64,000 bases of DNA, from positions 3,604,613-3,668,612 of the forward strand of contig AP021856.1 in NCBI GenBank assembly GCA_017347445.1, given 5' to 3'. The position numbers and the translations under genes were made by a program. The DNA comes from Candidatus Brocadia pituitae (GTDB lineage Bacteria > Planctomycetota > Brocadiia > Brocadiales > Brocadiaceae). Of the stretch, positions 55,290-62,650 are shown one piece after another (position 1 is the first letter of the stretch; each line of letters starts with the position of its first letter). The notes under the pieces are model-generated. The model searched no databases. It saw only the letters and a list, made by a program, of their open reading frames with translations, and was not told the DNA's origin.

Positions 55290-56755
55290 TGATTGATACC
55301 GGGACGTTGAGAACGAGTGTCCGTAATGGAATTGAGTTCATCAAAAAACAAAGGGACGTCATTGATGCGGAGGTATTTGCGTCGTGGAATGAGCATATAA
55401 CGGTACGAGTCAACTATACCTCGGATATTCCTTGTAACGGCATCCACGAACCAAAATCAACACAAGGTTGCGGTATAGCTTTACGGGTTGTTTTTGGATC
55501 GGGAAAAGGAATAAAGGTCGGATTGGGCAATTCCGCCAATGATATTACCCAGAGAGGAATCATTGATGCATTCAGCAAAGCAAAAAGAAATAAAATATAC
55601 GATCCTGACTTTCTTTCGCTTCCTGTCCCTATCGGTGAACCGGTATTGCAAAACTATCACGATCCCGAGACAATGGAGATTGATGATGAGACCATCGTTC
55701 GTTTGGGTTGGCAGGGATTGAAAGGGGTGCTTGAGGAGTACCATCAAAACCGTTTCAGCACATCAATTATTGCCGGAGGCGATATTACGATCATCAGGGA
55801 ACGCATGGCCATTGCCAGCACAAAAGGTATTGACGACTTCGATGAATCTACGATCCTTACCGCCAATATAACCTCTATGGTTGAGAGGGAAAACGTGAAA
55901 GGTTCAGGATGGAATACGAGTACCCACGTATCCCGGTTTCGTCCTGAAGATGCAGGACGTGAATCTGCAGAGAGCGCAATAAAGACGATAGGAGGAGAAA
56001 GGATATCTTCAGGAACGTATGATGTTGTTTTTGGAAGACAACCCGTGGCGGATTTATGCGCCAACATACTCATACCGGCATTAAGTCTTTCTGCGGTTAA
56101 TGCATCCGATACCCCCTTCCTGGGAAAATTAGGACAAAAGGTCGCATCTGAAGCGCTCACCGTCTATGATGATGGTACCATAAAGGGCGCTATTGGCAGC
56201 AAGAAGATCTCGTGTGAAGGAATTCCTACAGGAAAGACCAGCCTCATTCACCATGGTTTTCTAACAGGATTTCTTGCGAATCATTATCTTGCAAAAAAAT
56301 TTGATAGCAGAATTGCCTCATTTATCCCAAGAAACGGATTCCGTTTTGAGAAAGGGAAAAGGAGTTATACCCAACAGCCGGGGATATCCCCAACGAATAT
56401 CGTTATAGAAGGCAAGGAAGAAATATCAAGCCGGTCTTTATTATCAGAGATAAACCATGGTATTTATATTGGTAGAATCTGGTATACCTATCCCATAAAT
56501 GGACTTGCCGCCGGCGATTTTACCAGCACAATCATTGCAGATTCTTACGTGGTAAAGGGGGGGGAAATTGCTCATCCCCTCAGACCGAATACCGTAAGAA
56601 TCAATAGCAATATCATGGATATCATAAAGAATATAATTGCGATATCAAACGATAAAAGGCAGACAATCCTTTGGGGGAATGAAGAGATCGTGCTTGCACC
56701 GGAAATAGCTGTTCAGGGGGTTCAGTTAGACAGCATATCCGGCTTTATCGCTTAA
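55286..56755 (+). CDS. pmbA: Metalloprotease subunit TldE/PmbA
   Basis: The 489-aa protein is the non-zinc partner of TldD. It matches PmbA/TldE: an N-terminal domain with YTSDIPCNGIHEP, then GKRSYTQQPGISPTNIVIE, and the LLSEINHGIYIGRIW and YPINGLAAGDFTSTI segments. It lacks HExxxH, as expected for TldE. Together they form the barrel-shaped protease that acts on microcin-like and unfolded peptides. The start ATG 55286 overlaps the tldD stop in ATGA, so I prefer it over the earlier frame extension. The two subunits would be made in equal amounts. Confidence 0.92.
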   Translation: MMIDTGTLRTSVRNGIEFIKKQRDVIDAEVFASWNEHITVRVNYTSDIPCNGIHEPKSTQGCGIALRVVFGSGKGIKVGLGNSANDITQRGIIDAFSKAKRNKIYDPDFLSLPVPIGEPVLQNYHDPETMEIDDETIVRLGWQGLKGVLEEYHQNRFSTSIIAGGDITIIRERMAIASTKGIDDFDESTILTANITSMVERENVKGSGWNTSTHVSRFRPEDAGRESAESAIKTIGGERISSGTYDVVFGRQPVADLCANILIPALSLSAVNASDTPFLGKLGQKVASEALTVYDDGTIKGAIGSKKISCEGIPTGKTSLIHHGFLTGFLANHYLAKKFDSRIASFIPRNGFRFEKGKRSYTQQPGISPTNIVIEGKEEISSRSLLSEINHGIYIGRIWYTYPINGLAAGDFTSTIIADSYVVKGGEIAHPLRPNTVRINSNIMDIIKNIIAISNDKRQTILWGNEEIVLAPEIAVQGVQLDSISGFIA

Positions 56756-56896
56756 AATGTTCGTTGAGTTTTAGTGAGAAATTTTTTATAATAGGAACGG
56801 GAAGGAGGGGGATAAAGATAGAAATAATTAATGTTTTGTTTTATTTTACGGATTCCAGTGACTTTTAACTATGTATGAAGGATAAGGAGATTAATC

Positions 56897-57085
56897 ATGC
56901 GTGCAAAAGTAGACCCTGATATTTGTACTGGCTGTGAACTTTGTGTACAAACGTGTCCTGACGTTTTCTCTATGAAAGGAGACGTGGCTGAGGCAAAAAA
57001 TGGTGATGTGCCTGCTCAGGACGAAGATCTTTGCAGACAGGCTGCTGAAGAGTGTCCGGTAGAAGCAATAATAATTACTGATTAA
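56897..57085 (+). CDS. Small [4Fe-4S]/[3Fe-4S] ferredoxin
   Basis: The 62-aa ferredoxin has one cluster: CTGCELCVQTCP (C-x2-C-x2-C-x3-C-P, residues 10-21) and a distant CP near the C-terminus (EECPVEAI). The separate second Cys group of 2[4Fe-4S] ferredoxins is absent, so it resembles the single-cluster ferredoxins of sulfate reducers and thermophiles. It is a soluble low-potential electron carrier. The ribosome site is AAGGAG. A terminator follows immediately, so it is transcribed alone. Confidence 0.93.
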   Translation: MRAKVDPDICTGCELCVQTCPDVFSMKGDVAEAKNGDVPAQDEDLCRQAAEECPVEAIIITD

Positions 57086-57092
57086 TCAAACT

Positions 57093-57148
57093 GTAAAAAA
57101 AGACCTTACATATCATGTCATACAAGAGATCTGTAAGGTCTTTTTATT
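57093..57148. terminator. Bidirectional terminator between ferredoxin and rpmH
   Basis: AAAAAGACCTTACA pairs with TGTAAGGTCTTTTT, a 14-bp near-perfect stem flanked by A on the left and T on the right. It serves the ferredoxin on the plus strand and rpmH on the minus strand, which converge here. Confidence 0.92.
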
Positions 57149-57155
57149 TGTAAAA

Positions 57156-57293
57156 TTAAACGTCGAGAAGCGGTCTTCTGCCAATCCTCCTTCTTCTCTT
57201 TATAATCGCACGTCCCCCCTTTGTGCGCATCCTTTTTCGGAAACCGCACATTTTTTTATGCTTAATTGAACTTTTTCTGATATTTACTTTCAT
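57156..57293 (-). CDS. rpmH: 50S ribosomal protein L34
   Basis: The 45-aa basic protein reads MKVNIRKSSIKHKKMCGFRKRM, then RTKGGRAIIKRRRRIGRRPL. It matches L34 by length, the GFR.RM.TKGGRA core and the Arg/Lys-rich tail. It is part of the large ribosomal subunit. AAGGAG precedes the start on the minus strand. L34 is usually followed by rnpA and yidC; here the gene stands alone, with a terminator directly downstream, and no rnpA is visible nearby. Confidence 0.9.
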   Translation of the reverse strand: MKVNIRKSSIKHKKMCGFRKRMRTKGGRAIIKRRRRIGRRPLLDV

Positions 57294-57464
57294 GCTTACG
57301 CAACTCCTTAAAATTTTCCAAGAGTCTTAAATAATCCAACATTAACAACAGATGGTAACATATTAATGTTTATTCATTTTTTGTCAAGATAATTTAACAG
57401 ATCACCGTACCGTAGTTCTTTTTTTGTATCTTAAATTTTGACACTGAAAAGTGTTAAAATCGTA

Positions 57465-57493
57465 TTGACATTAATCTTTTGAATTGATAATAT
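57465..57493 (+). promoter_or_regulatory. Strong sigma70-type promoter for the HU-like gene
   Basis: TTGACA (57465-57470) and TAATAT (57488-57493) are exactly 17 bp apart. Transcription from about 57500 would give a leader of about 165 nt before the HU-like gene. Confidence 0.75.
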
Positions 57494-57666
57494 GTCGCAG
57501 TTAATCATAAAGGCCATGTCTAAAAGTTAGTTAAGATTAAGGGTGTTTTCTTGCGTTCCTTCTGAAACAAGGGGGGTGATATTTTGTTTTGATTGACCAT
57601 TCATATCGATTTTCCATAAAACTACCACCTACGTATCTATTCTATCGTCATAAAAGGAGAATTGTA

Positions 57667-57984
57667 ATGCAAACAACGACAAAGAGGGATATCTGCGAGA
57701 AGATTGCTCGAAGAACCGACAACACCCATATGGTCGTAAAGAAAACGATCCAGATGTTTTTGGATGAGATCATTAGCGAGCTTGCGCAAGGTAATCGCAT
57801 CGAATTACGTGATTTCGGGGTTTTCGAAATACGGCAACGTGCTGCGCGAAAGGCAAGGAATCCGCGGACGGGAGAGGTGGCTTTTGTGCCGGCAAAAAAT
57901 GTGGTGGTGTTTAAAGTTGGAAAATTGATGCGGGAAAAGGTTGGCAATCCAACCCAGGCTCAACAACCTACCCAAGGGACTTAA
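57667..57984 (+). CDS. HU/IHF-family DNA-binding protein
   Basis: The 105-aa protein has the HU fold: helix-turn-helix at the N-terminus (TKRDICEKIARRTDNTHMVVKKTI), the IELRDFGVFEI strand, and the DNA-binding arm with ARKARNPRTGE. The Pro in RNP that intercalates in DNA is kept. IHF-like R-N-P-x-T-G-E is seen, but a single gene of this kind is more often HU-like. It bends and compacts DNA. I chose ATG 57667 because AAAAGGAGAA lies just upstream; an earlier ATT/TTG region is not supported. Its Gln-rich C-tail is unusual. Confidence 0.92.
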   Translation: MQTTTKRDICEKIARRTDNTHMVVKKTIQMFLDEIISELAQGNRIELRDFGVFEIRQRAARKARNPRTGEVAFVPAKNVVVFKVGKLMREKVGNPTQAQQPTQGT

Positions 57985-58001
57985 CTGGTATTTGCCCAAT
58001 T

Positions 58002-58472
58002 ATGTTTAAAGAAAAAAAGTTTGTCGAAAAAGGGATTATCAAGTATACTAATGGCAATCGTGCAACGGTAGAAGTAATCAAACAGGATATGCAGCAAGAC
58101 TGTAAAAGCTGCATGAGTTGTGTGGATGCAGGAAACAAACCAGAGTTTATCGAAATCGATGCATTTCCCGGCCTGAATGCGGGACAACGGGTAACGTTGC
58201 AAACAATCAAACATTCGCCCTATAAAGGCATGCTTCTTATTTTCGTCCTTCCGGTTCTTAATCTGGTAATTGGCAGTTTCCTGGGGCAAAAAATCTGTGT
58301 CAGCTATCAAAAGTCGCAAGAAGTCAGCATACTATGTTGTGGTTTCCTTTTCTTTCTCTTGACGATTGTAGCAGTAAGTATTTATGAAAAAATGACAAAA
58401 AATAAAAAAAGCATTCATCGAAAAATCCTGTCTCCCGATACACAAAATACTGAAGATCTATTTCCAGGCTAA
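58002..58472 (+). CDS. SoxR-reducing system/RseC-MucC family membrane protein
   Basis: The 156-aa protein has an N-terminal soluble domain with a Cys cluster CKSCMSC and two membrane helices (about residues 77-95 and 107-127). The family pattern (VEVIKQDMQQDCKSC, then GQRVTL) matches RseC/MucC. In enterobacteria, RseC is encoded with genes for SoxR reduction and sigma-E control. Electron transfer through the Cys cluster is proposed. It starts 17 bp after the HU-like stop and is probably co-transcribed. Confidence 0.85.
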   Translation: MFKEKKFVEKGIIKYTNGNRATVEVIKQDMQQDCKSCMSCVDAGNKPEFIEIDAFPGLNAGQRVTLQTIKHSPYKGMLLIFVLPVLNLVIGSFLGQKICVSYQKSQEVSILCCGFLFFLLTIVAVSIYEKMTKNKKSIHRKILSPDTQNTEDLFPG

Positions 58473-58539
58473 TCAGTCACGTCTTTATTAATTTCTCTGA
58501 ACTCTAATCTCGTATTAACCTTTTCATCAGAAAGTATTT

Positions 58540-60678
58540 ATGGAAAGCAGACTAGATTTAGATACAGAATTTGCAAATCTTGCCATTTCAGAAGGATTCG
58601 CAACGCCAGATCAGGTGGATACCTGCCAGCACATCGCTGGTACCTTTGAGGATGAAGATCCACGAAGAAGCCTTGATGCCATCTTGGCAGAACGCGGTTA
58701 CATTACAACGGAACAAAGGGAGCGCCTCCTCAACATCCTCGAAATTACCTTTGTCTTCTGTCCACATTGTAAAAAAGGATTCAAGGAGACGTATGCCGAT
58801 CTTCAGGAAGTCATGTTTTGCAAACATTGCGAGAAGAGCTTTGAATACCAACATGACGCTCCGGCGGATATACATCAGGTATCGATAACATCAGGGAAAA
58901 CGCTGGCCTCTTTTTGCCAACAAGCATGCGATTTTTATATCGGGAAATCCCTGGGAGGAAAATACGAAATTGTAGAAAAAATTGCGGTTGGTGGCTGGAG
59001 TACCATCTATAAAGCCAAAAGAAAGATGCTGAATATTGACGATATTGTCGCCGTGAAAATATTGCATATAAACTTAAGTGACAATCCTCAGGATATTAAA
59101 CGATTTTATAATGAAGCGGCAACGGTCTGCGAACTACACCATCCCAATGCTATCCACCTGTATGATTTTGACCGTGACGCAAATGGCACAATTTACATGG
59201 CAATGGAGTTTGTCCACGGCAGGAATTTGAAGGAAATCATACGTGACAACGGACCATTCAATGTTGCAAGAATGTTGCAGGTTATTTTCCAGGTTTGCGA
59301 TGTTATCTCGGCAGCGCACAAACACTCTAAAAAAATCATACACCGGGATATTACCGCACAGAATATTATGTTGTCTCAGGCTGGTGAATTAGATAATTTT
59401 GTAAAAGTTTTGGATTTTGGCATAGCAAAACTTTGGTCCCATGACAATGTCTCCCTCACCGGAAGCATTATAGGAACTCCTCTTTATATGGCGCCAGAGC
59501 AATGGAGAGGCTCGTGCGATGAAAGGACGGATATCTATTCCCTGGGTATCATTATGTATGAAATGTTAACCGGCGAGCCACCCTTTCAAGGGGATCAGAT
59601 AGTATTGATGAATAAACATGTAAATGAAAAACCGACCCCCTTCCGGAAATTAGACAAAAAATTAGAAATTCCCAAACATATCGAACACGTTATTTTCAAA
59701 TGTTTAGAAAAAAATAGAGACAAGAGGCCCCAATCGGTAGATGAATTAAAGGCGTTATTGCAAAACGAGAAGGGAAGCACAAAGTCAACATTTGAAATCT
59801 ATTTCAGCCGCTTGGTGCTTATTACGATACTTATCTTCCTGTTAGTCACTTTATCACTTTACAGGTTTATTTGGTCTCCCGAACAGCAGAAAAATACCCC
59901 TGTTCCCACGAATAACATTCCGCTTCATACGATACTCCCCCCGGAAACCTCTGGATTTCGAAAAAACGATACCATGAATAGGCAGGTAGTCCCGGATAAT
60001 CCGGGAAAAAAATTTCCAGACAAAGAAATCAATACACAGGATAGCATCTATCAGCCCAGCATCAGCCATGGGCCAGTCCATACCCTGGAACATAGGACTG
60101 AGGGCGATAAAGGGCCCAGGCATACATTGGAGCACAAGACCCCGAGCGAGGATTCCCTTCATAAAGTGGTTGGCAAAGTCCAAAAACATAACAATGCGGA
60201 GGAACTGAAAAAACCACTGCCAGATAAAAATGAAATAATAAAAAATGAACTCCAACTGTGGTTGCTGGATTATAAAAAGGCATGGGAAAATGCAGATATT
60301 GAAGTATTAAAAGAACTAGGGCATATCTCTTCTGAAAAAGAGGAAAAGAAGTTGCGGCATCATTATTCATATGTACGCGATGTCACCGTCTCTATTCAAA
60401 ACGAAGCAATCAAGGTAAATAAAGACGGCAACCGCGCCATCATAAGCTTTGACAGAGAGGATGAATGGACAGACGAACGTGGCAGCCGGCACAGAGAACT
60501 TTTGCCAAGAATAACTAAGGTCCTTCAGAAGGAGGATGGCACGTGGAGGATTAAACAAAAAACAGATAAAACCAGCAAGCAAGAGATGATATATAAAAAG
60601 TACAAAGATTTTTTAGATGGCCTTACCATAAGATATAGTGATTTGATGAAACAAATTAATGATCATTTCAAGAAATGA
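58540..60678 (+). CDS. Membrane Ser/Thr protein kinase with zinc-ribbon and NTF2-like tail
   Basis: The 712-aa protein begins with a helical region and a zinc-ribbon-like pair CPHC/CKHC (residues 74-77 and 94-97). A PknB-type kinase domain spans about 142-405: VAVKIL lysine, HRDITAQNIM catalytic loop, LDFGIAKL, and MAPEQWRG. The Lys of HRDxK is replaced by Thr, as in some myxobacterial and planctomycete kinases. A transmembrane helix (about 421-440), a low-complexity Pro/His linker and an extracytoplasmic NTF2/Cif-like domain (about 570-700) follow. It probably links an envelope signal to cytoplasmic phosphorylation. The substrate is unknown. Confidence 0.88.
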   Translation: MESRLDLDTEFANLAISEGFATPDQVDTCQHIAGTFEDEDPRRSLDAILAERGYITTEQRERLLNILEITFVFCPHCKKGFKETYADLQEVMFCKHCEKSFEYQHDAPADIHQVSITSGKTLASFCQQACDFYIGKSLGGKYEIVEKIAVGGWSTIYKAKRKMLNIDDIVAVKILHINLSDNPQDIKRFYNEAATVCELHHPNAIHLYDFDRDANGTIYMAMEFVHGRNLKEIIRDNGPFNVARMLQVIFQVCDVISAAHKHSKKIIHRDITAQNIMLSQAGELDNFVKVLDFGIAKLWSHDNVSLTGSIIGTPLYMAPEQWRGSCDERTDIYSLGIIMYEMLTGEPPFQGDQIVLMNKHVNEKPTPFRKLDKKLEIPKHIEHVIFKCLEKNRDKRPQSVDELKALLQNEKGSTKSTFEIYFSRLVLITILIFLLVTLSLYRFIWSPEQQKNTPVPTNNIPLHTILPPETSGFRKNDTMNRQVVPDNPGKKFPDKEINTQDSIYQPSISHGPVHTLEHRTEGDKGPRHTLEHKTPSEDSLHKVVGKVQKHNNAEELKKPLPDKNEIIKNELQLWLLDYKKAWENADIEVLKELGHISSEKEEKKLRHHYSYVRDVTVSIQNEAIKVNKDGNRAIISFDREDEWTDERGSRHRELLPRITKVLQKEDGTWRIKQKTDKTSKQEMIYKKYKDFLDGLTIRYSDLMKQINDHFKK

Positions 60679-60703
60679 GCCAGACATTTTTTCTATTTTA
60701 CGC

Positions 60704-60733
60704 TTGACAGAAAAGGGCATTTATGTCATCCTA
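60704..60733 (+). promoter_or_regulatory. Promoter for the riboswitch-controlled gene
   Basis: TTGACA (60704-60709) is followed after 18 bp by ATCCTA (60728-60733), a weak -10. It lies 26 bp after the kinase stop and just ahead of the riboswitch, which suggests an independent transcript. Confidence 0.5.
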
Positions 60734-60746
60734 AGGAGACTTTCAT

Positions 60747-60850
60747 ATACCGATAAAGGCAAACCCTGAGTGATCAGGGGGCGCAAAGTAAAGGGTCTTG
60801 GTCTTACAGGGAAGTAAAGGCAAGAAAAGATAGCCTTACTGCCGAAGATG
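60747..60850 (+). ncRNA. Cyclic di-GMP-I (GEMM) riboswitch
   Basis: The aptamer has the GEMM hallmarks: AAAGGCAAACC at the 5' side (60755-60765), a helix CCCTGA/TCAGGG closed by a GTGA (GNRA) tetraloop, GGCGCAAAG (60780-60788), and ATAGCC followed by GCCGAAG at the 3' end (60841-60847). The G next to GCAAA is kept, which favours cyclic di-GMP over cyclic GMP-AMP. The 3' strand also pairs in a downstream terminator, so ligand binding should allow transcription of the TPR gene. Confidence 0.85.
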
Positions 60851-60888
60851 GATAGAATTTACATCTTTTGCAGTAAGGCTTTTTTTTT
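60832..60888 (+). terminator. Riboswitch expression-platform terminator
   Basis: AGCCTTACTGC (60832-60842, shared with the aptamer 3' end) pairs perfectly with GCAGTAAGGCT (60870-60880) and is followed by eight more T. Forming this hairpin would break the aptamer, so the two are mutually exclusive. Confidence 0.88.
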
Positions 60889-60904
60889 GAAAGGAGTTTT
60901 ATCT

Positions 60905-61633
60905 ATGCAGTTCATATCTTCCATTACAGCTGTTTTATGGATTGCCTTTTTATCCTTCTTTCCTTCTTCTTTTGCAATGGGAAGTGATAATAATGTTTCT
61001 GATCCTGACCACATCATGTATGAGATAAGTGAACGAGTGCTCGGAGATTTACCTTGTCAACATGATACAGGTCTGTTAAAGGAGTGTATGGGCTTTTATA
61101 TAGACAACCAGCATCTTGATAATCCTGCGGGAAGCTATAACAAGGCAATTCGCATTGGTTATCGAATTGTTACCATTGATCGTAAAGATATCGATACCTA
61201 TACTACGATGGCCTGGCTGCTGTGGTCGAAATGGGTATCCTGGACAAAAAACCCAAACCGGATGCCTGATGGTGAGGGAAAAGCAGATCAGGCCGTTGAA
61301 CTTCTGAATTGGGGAAAACAGTGGAACCAGAAATCAGAGCGTTTTTATAAAGAATCAGCCGATACCATATGGCCACTGGCGAAATATTATCGGACTGACC
61401 TCTATGAATTTGTGATTGAAAACTACCGAAAGGCGGATCTTTTGGCAGGAGAAAACGATCGTGTGAAAGTGCGGGTCCGTTTGAACCTGGGTCATGCCTA
61501 TCGCCAAATTCATGAGGATAGAACTGCTATCTCCTGGTATAAAAAAGTACTGGAAATTGCTCCGAAAAATGAGATAGCGCTCCACTATCTTGCTTGTCTG
61601 GAAAATAAATCTGAGAGGAAAAATATCTATTAA
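60905..61633 (+). CDS. Secreted TPR protein under riboswitch control
   Basis: The 242-aa protein starts after the riboswitch terminator with GAAAGGAG 9 bp upstream of ATG 60905. A signal peptide is predicted (FISSITAVLWIAFLSFFPSSFA), so it is exported. The rest is helical, with TPR-like segments: NKAIRIGYRIVTIDRKDIDTY, ADQAVELLNWGKQWNQ and a typical C-terminal TPR (VRLNLGHAYRQIHEDRTAISWY). The product is unknown, but it may act in surface or matrix processes as many cyclic di-GMP targets do. I reject a start at 60848, which lies inside the riboswitch. Confidence 0.85.
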   Translation: MQFISSITAVLWIAFLSFFPSSFAMGSDNNVSDPDHIMYEISERVLGDLPCQHDTGLLKECMGFYIDNQHLDNPAGSYNKAIRIGYRIVTIDRKDIDTYTTMAWLLWSKWVSWTKNPNRMPDGEGKADQAVELLNWGKQWNQKSERFYKESADTIWPLAKYYRTDLYEFVIENYRKADLLAGENDRVKVRVRLNLGHAYRQIHEDRTAISWYKKVLEIAPKNEIALHYLACLENKSERKNIY

Positions 61634-61669
61634 GATGCTTAACTTGTCGCCATAGAGCAGATAAGGAAA

Positions 61670-61721
61670 ACACCTCTTGATTTCGTCGCGACAAAACACT
61701 CACGATGAAATCAAGAGGTGT
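61670..61721 (-). terminator. Long hairpin between the TPR gene and mscL
   Basis: ACACCTCTTGATTTC pairs with GAAATCAAGAGGTGT, with further CG pairs, to form an 18-bp stem. On the minus strand it is followed by TTTTCCTT, so it probably ends the mscL transcript. It may also stop the TPR transcript. Confidence 0.7.
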
Positions 61722-61775
61722 AACAGACATGTGCTAAAAATGGAAGGCCTCTATCATTGCTTTCATAATTTGATA

Positions 61776-62219
61776 TTAGGCCTTTAACTCAGAGGTGCAA
61801 AATGGACATCGGGTTGCTTTGATCGGAACAGCAGAGATGCAGAATGCGCATTCTTTTGTTTTTGCAGGTGCAGCCACAGGTTTTGGTTGTGTTACCTTGT
61901 TGATGACCCGAACTAACATAAAGATGGCGAACGCAACTATGATAAAATCAATGATCGTATTGATAAATGCCCCATAACCGATCGTAGGTACCCCTGCAGC
62001 TTGTGCTTCTGCACGGCTGCCATACGATGTGCCTGATAGATTGACAAAGAGATTGCTGAAATCTACCTTCCCTAGAAGCAAACCAATGGGTGGCATGATG
62101 ACATCATTTACCAACGACGTGATGATTTTGCCAAAAGCTGCTCCTATGATAATACCGACGGCCAAATCGAGGACGTTGCCCCTCATCGCAAATGCCTTGA
62201 ATTCTTTTAAAATCGTCAT
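61776..62219 (-). CDS. mscL: Large-conductance mechanosensitive channel with zinc-ribbon tail
   Basis: The 147-aa protein has the MscL signature [26 protein letters not shown] and two transmembrane helices (about residues 12-45 and 85-110). The C-terminal tail holds four Cys (CAFCISAVP, then CPFCTSEL) instead of the usual charged helix. MscL opens under membrane tension and releases solutes during osmotic downshock. The Cys pairs suggest a zinc ribbon, a known variant in some bacteria. The gene is convergent with the TPR gene and transcribed alone. Confidence 0.95.
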   Translation of the reverse strand: MTILKEFKAFAMRGNVLDLAVGIIIGAAFGKIITSLVNDVIMPPIGLLLGKVDFSNLFVNLSGTSYGSRAEAQAAGVPTIGYGAFINTIIDFIIVAFAIFMLVRVINKVTQPKPVAAPAKTKECAFCISAVPIKATRCPFCTSELKA

Positions 62220-62332
62220 TTTCCTTTCCTTTCTTATCTTAATAACACATTTTATTGGACAAGGCGATTAAATATAAACATGTTACATATCCGATATGTT
62301 TACCGATTCCCCGCTTGAGTTTTTAAGTTGCT

Positions 62333-62485
62333 TCATGCCCTTTTACCTCCCCGTAATGAATCGTCCCATATGTCCCTCTTCAGAGCATCAAGCGTGGTTT
62401 TAACGGCTATTTTTTTGTCGTCATTATTTCCCCTCAGGATAGAGATAAGCTTATTAATATACTTTTGTTCATCTGGTGAGTACAT
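62333..62485 (-). CDS. Small hypothetical protein (50 aa)
   Basis: This short ORF between cstA and mscL encodes 50 charged residues (MYSPDEQKYINKLISILRGN, then KKIAVKTTLDALKRDIW). A GGAGAA ribosome site lies about 10 bp upstream of the ATG. It is probably helical. It lies on the same strand as cstA and about 165 bp downstream. I recognise no family. It is listed because start and spacing look real, but chance cannot be excluded. Confidence 0.5.
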   Translation of the reverse strand: MYSPDEQKYINKLISILRGNNDDKKIAVKTTLDALKRDIWDDSLRGGKRA

Positions 62486-62650
62486 AGAATTATTATTCTC
62501 CTTTTCCTTAAAATAAGGGTGTATTATACTCAGATTTTTATTGAGAATGCAAATCCATTTTTTTCCCTAGCGTTGTTGTGGATGGATTGTTAATGGCTTG
62601 TTTCCCCACCTGGTCATGAAAACCGATAGTTACTTTCACAATTCAAGGCG

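Noticed and set aside
62283-62336. A 17-codon ORF overlapping the end of the 50-aa ORF by ATGA
   Set aside because: Too short, no family, and the overlap alone is weak evidence.
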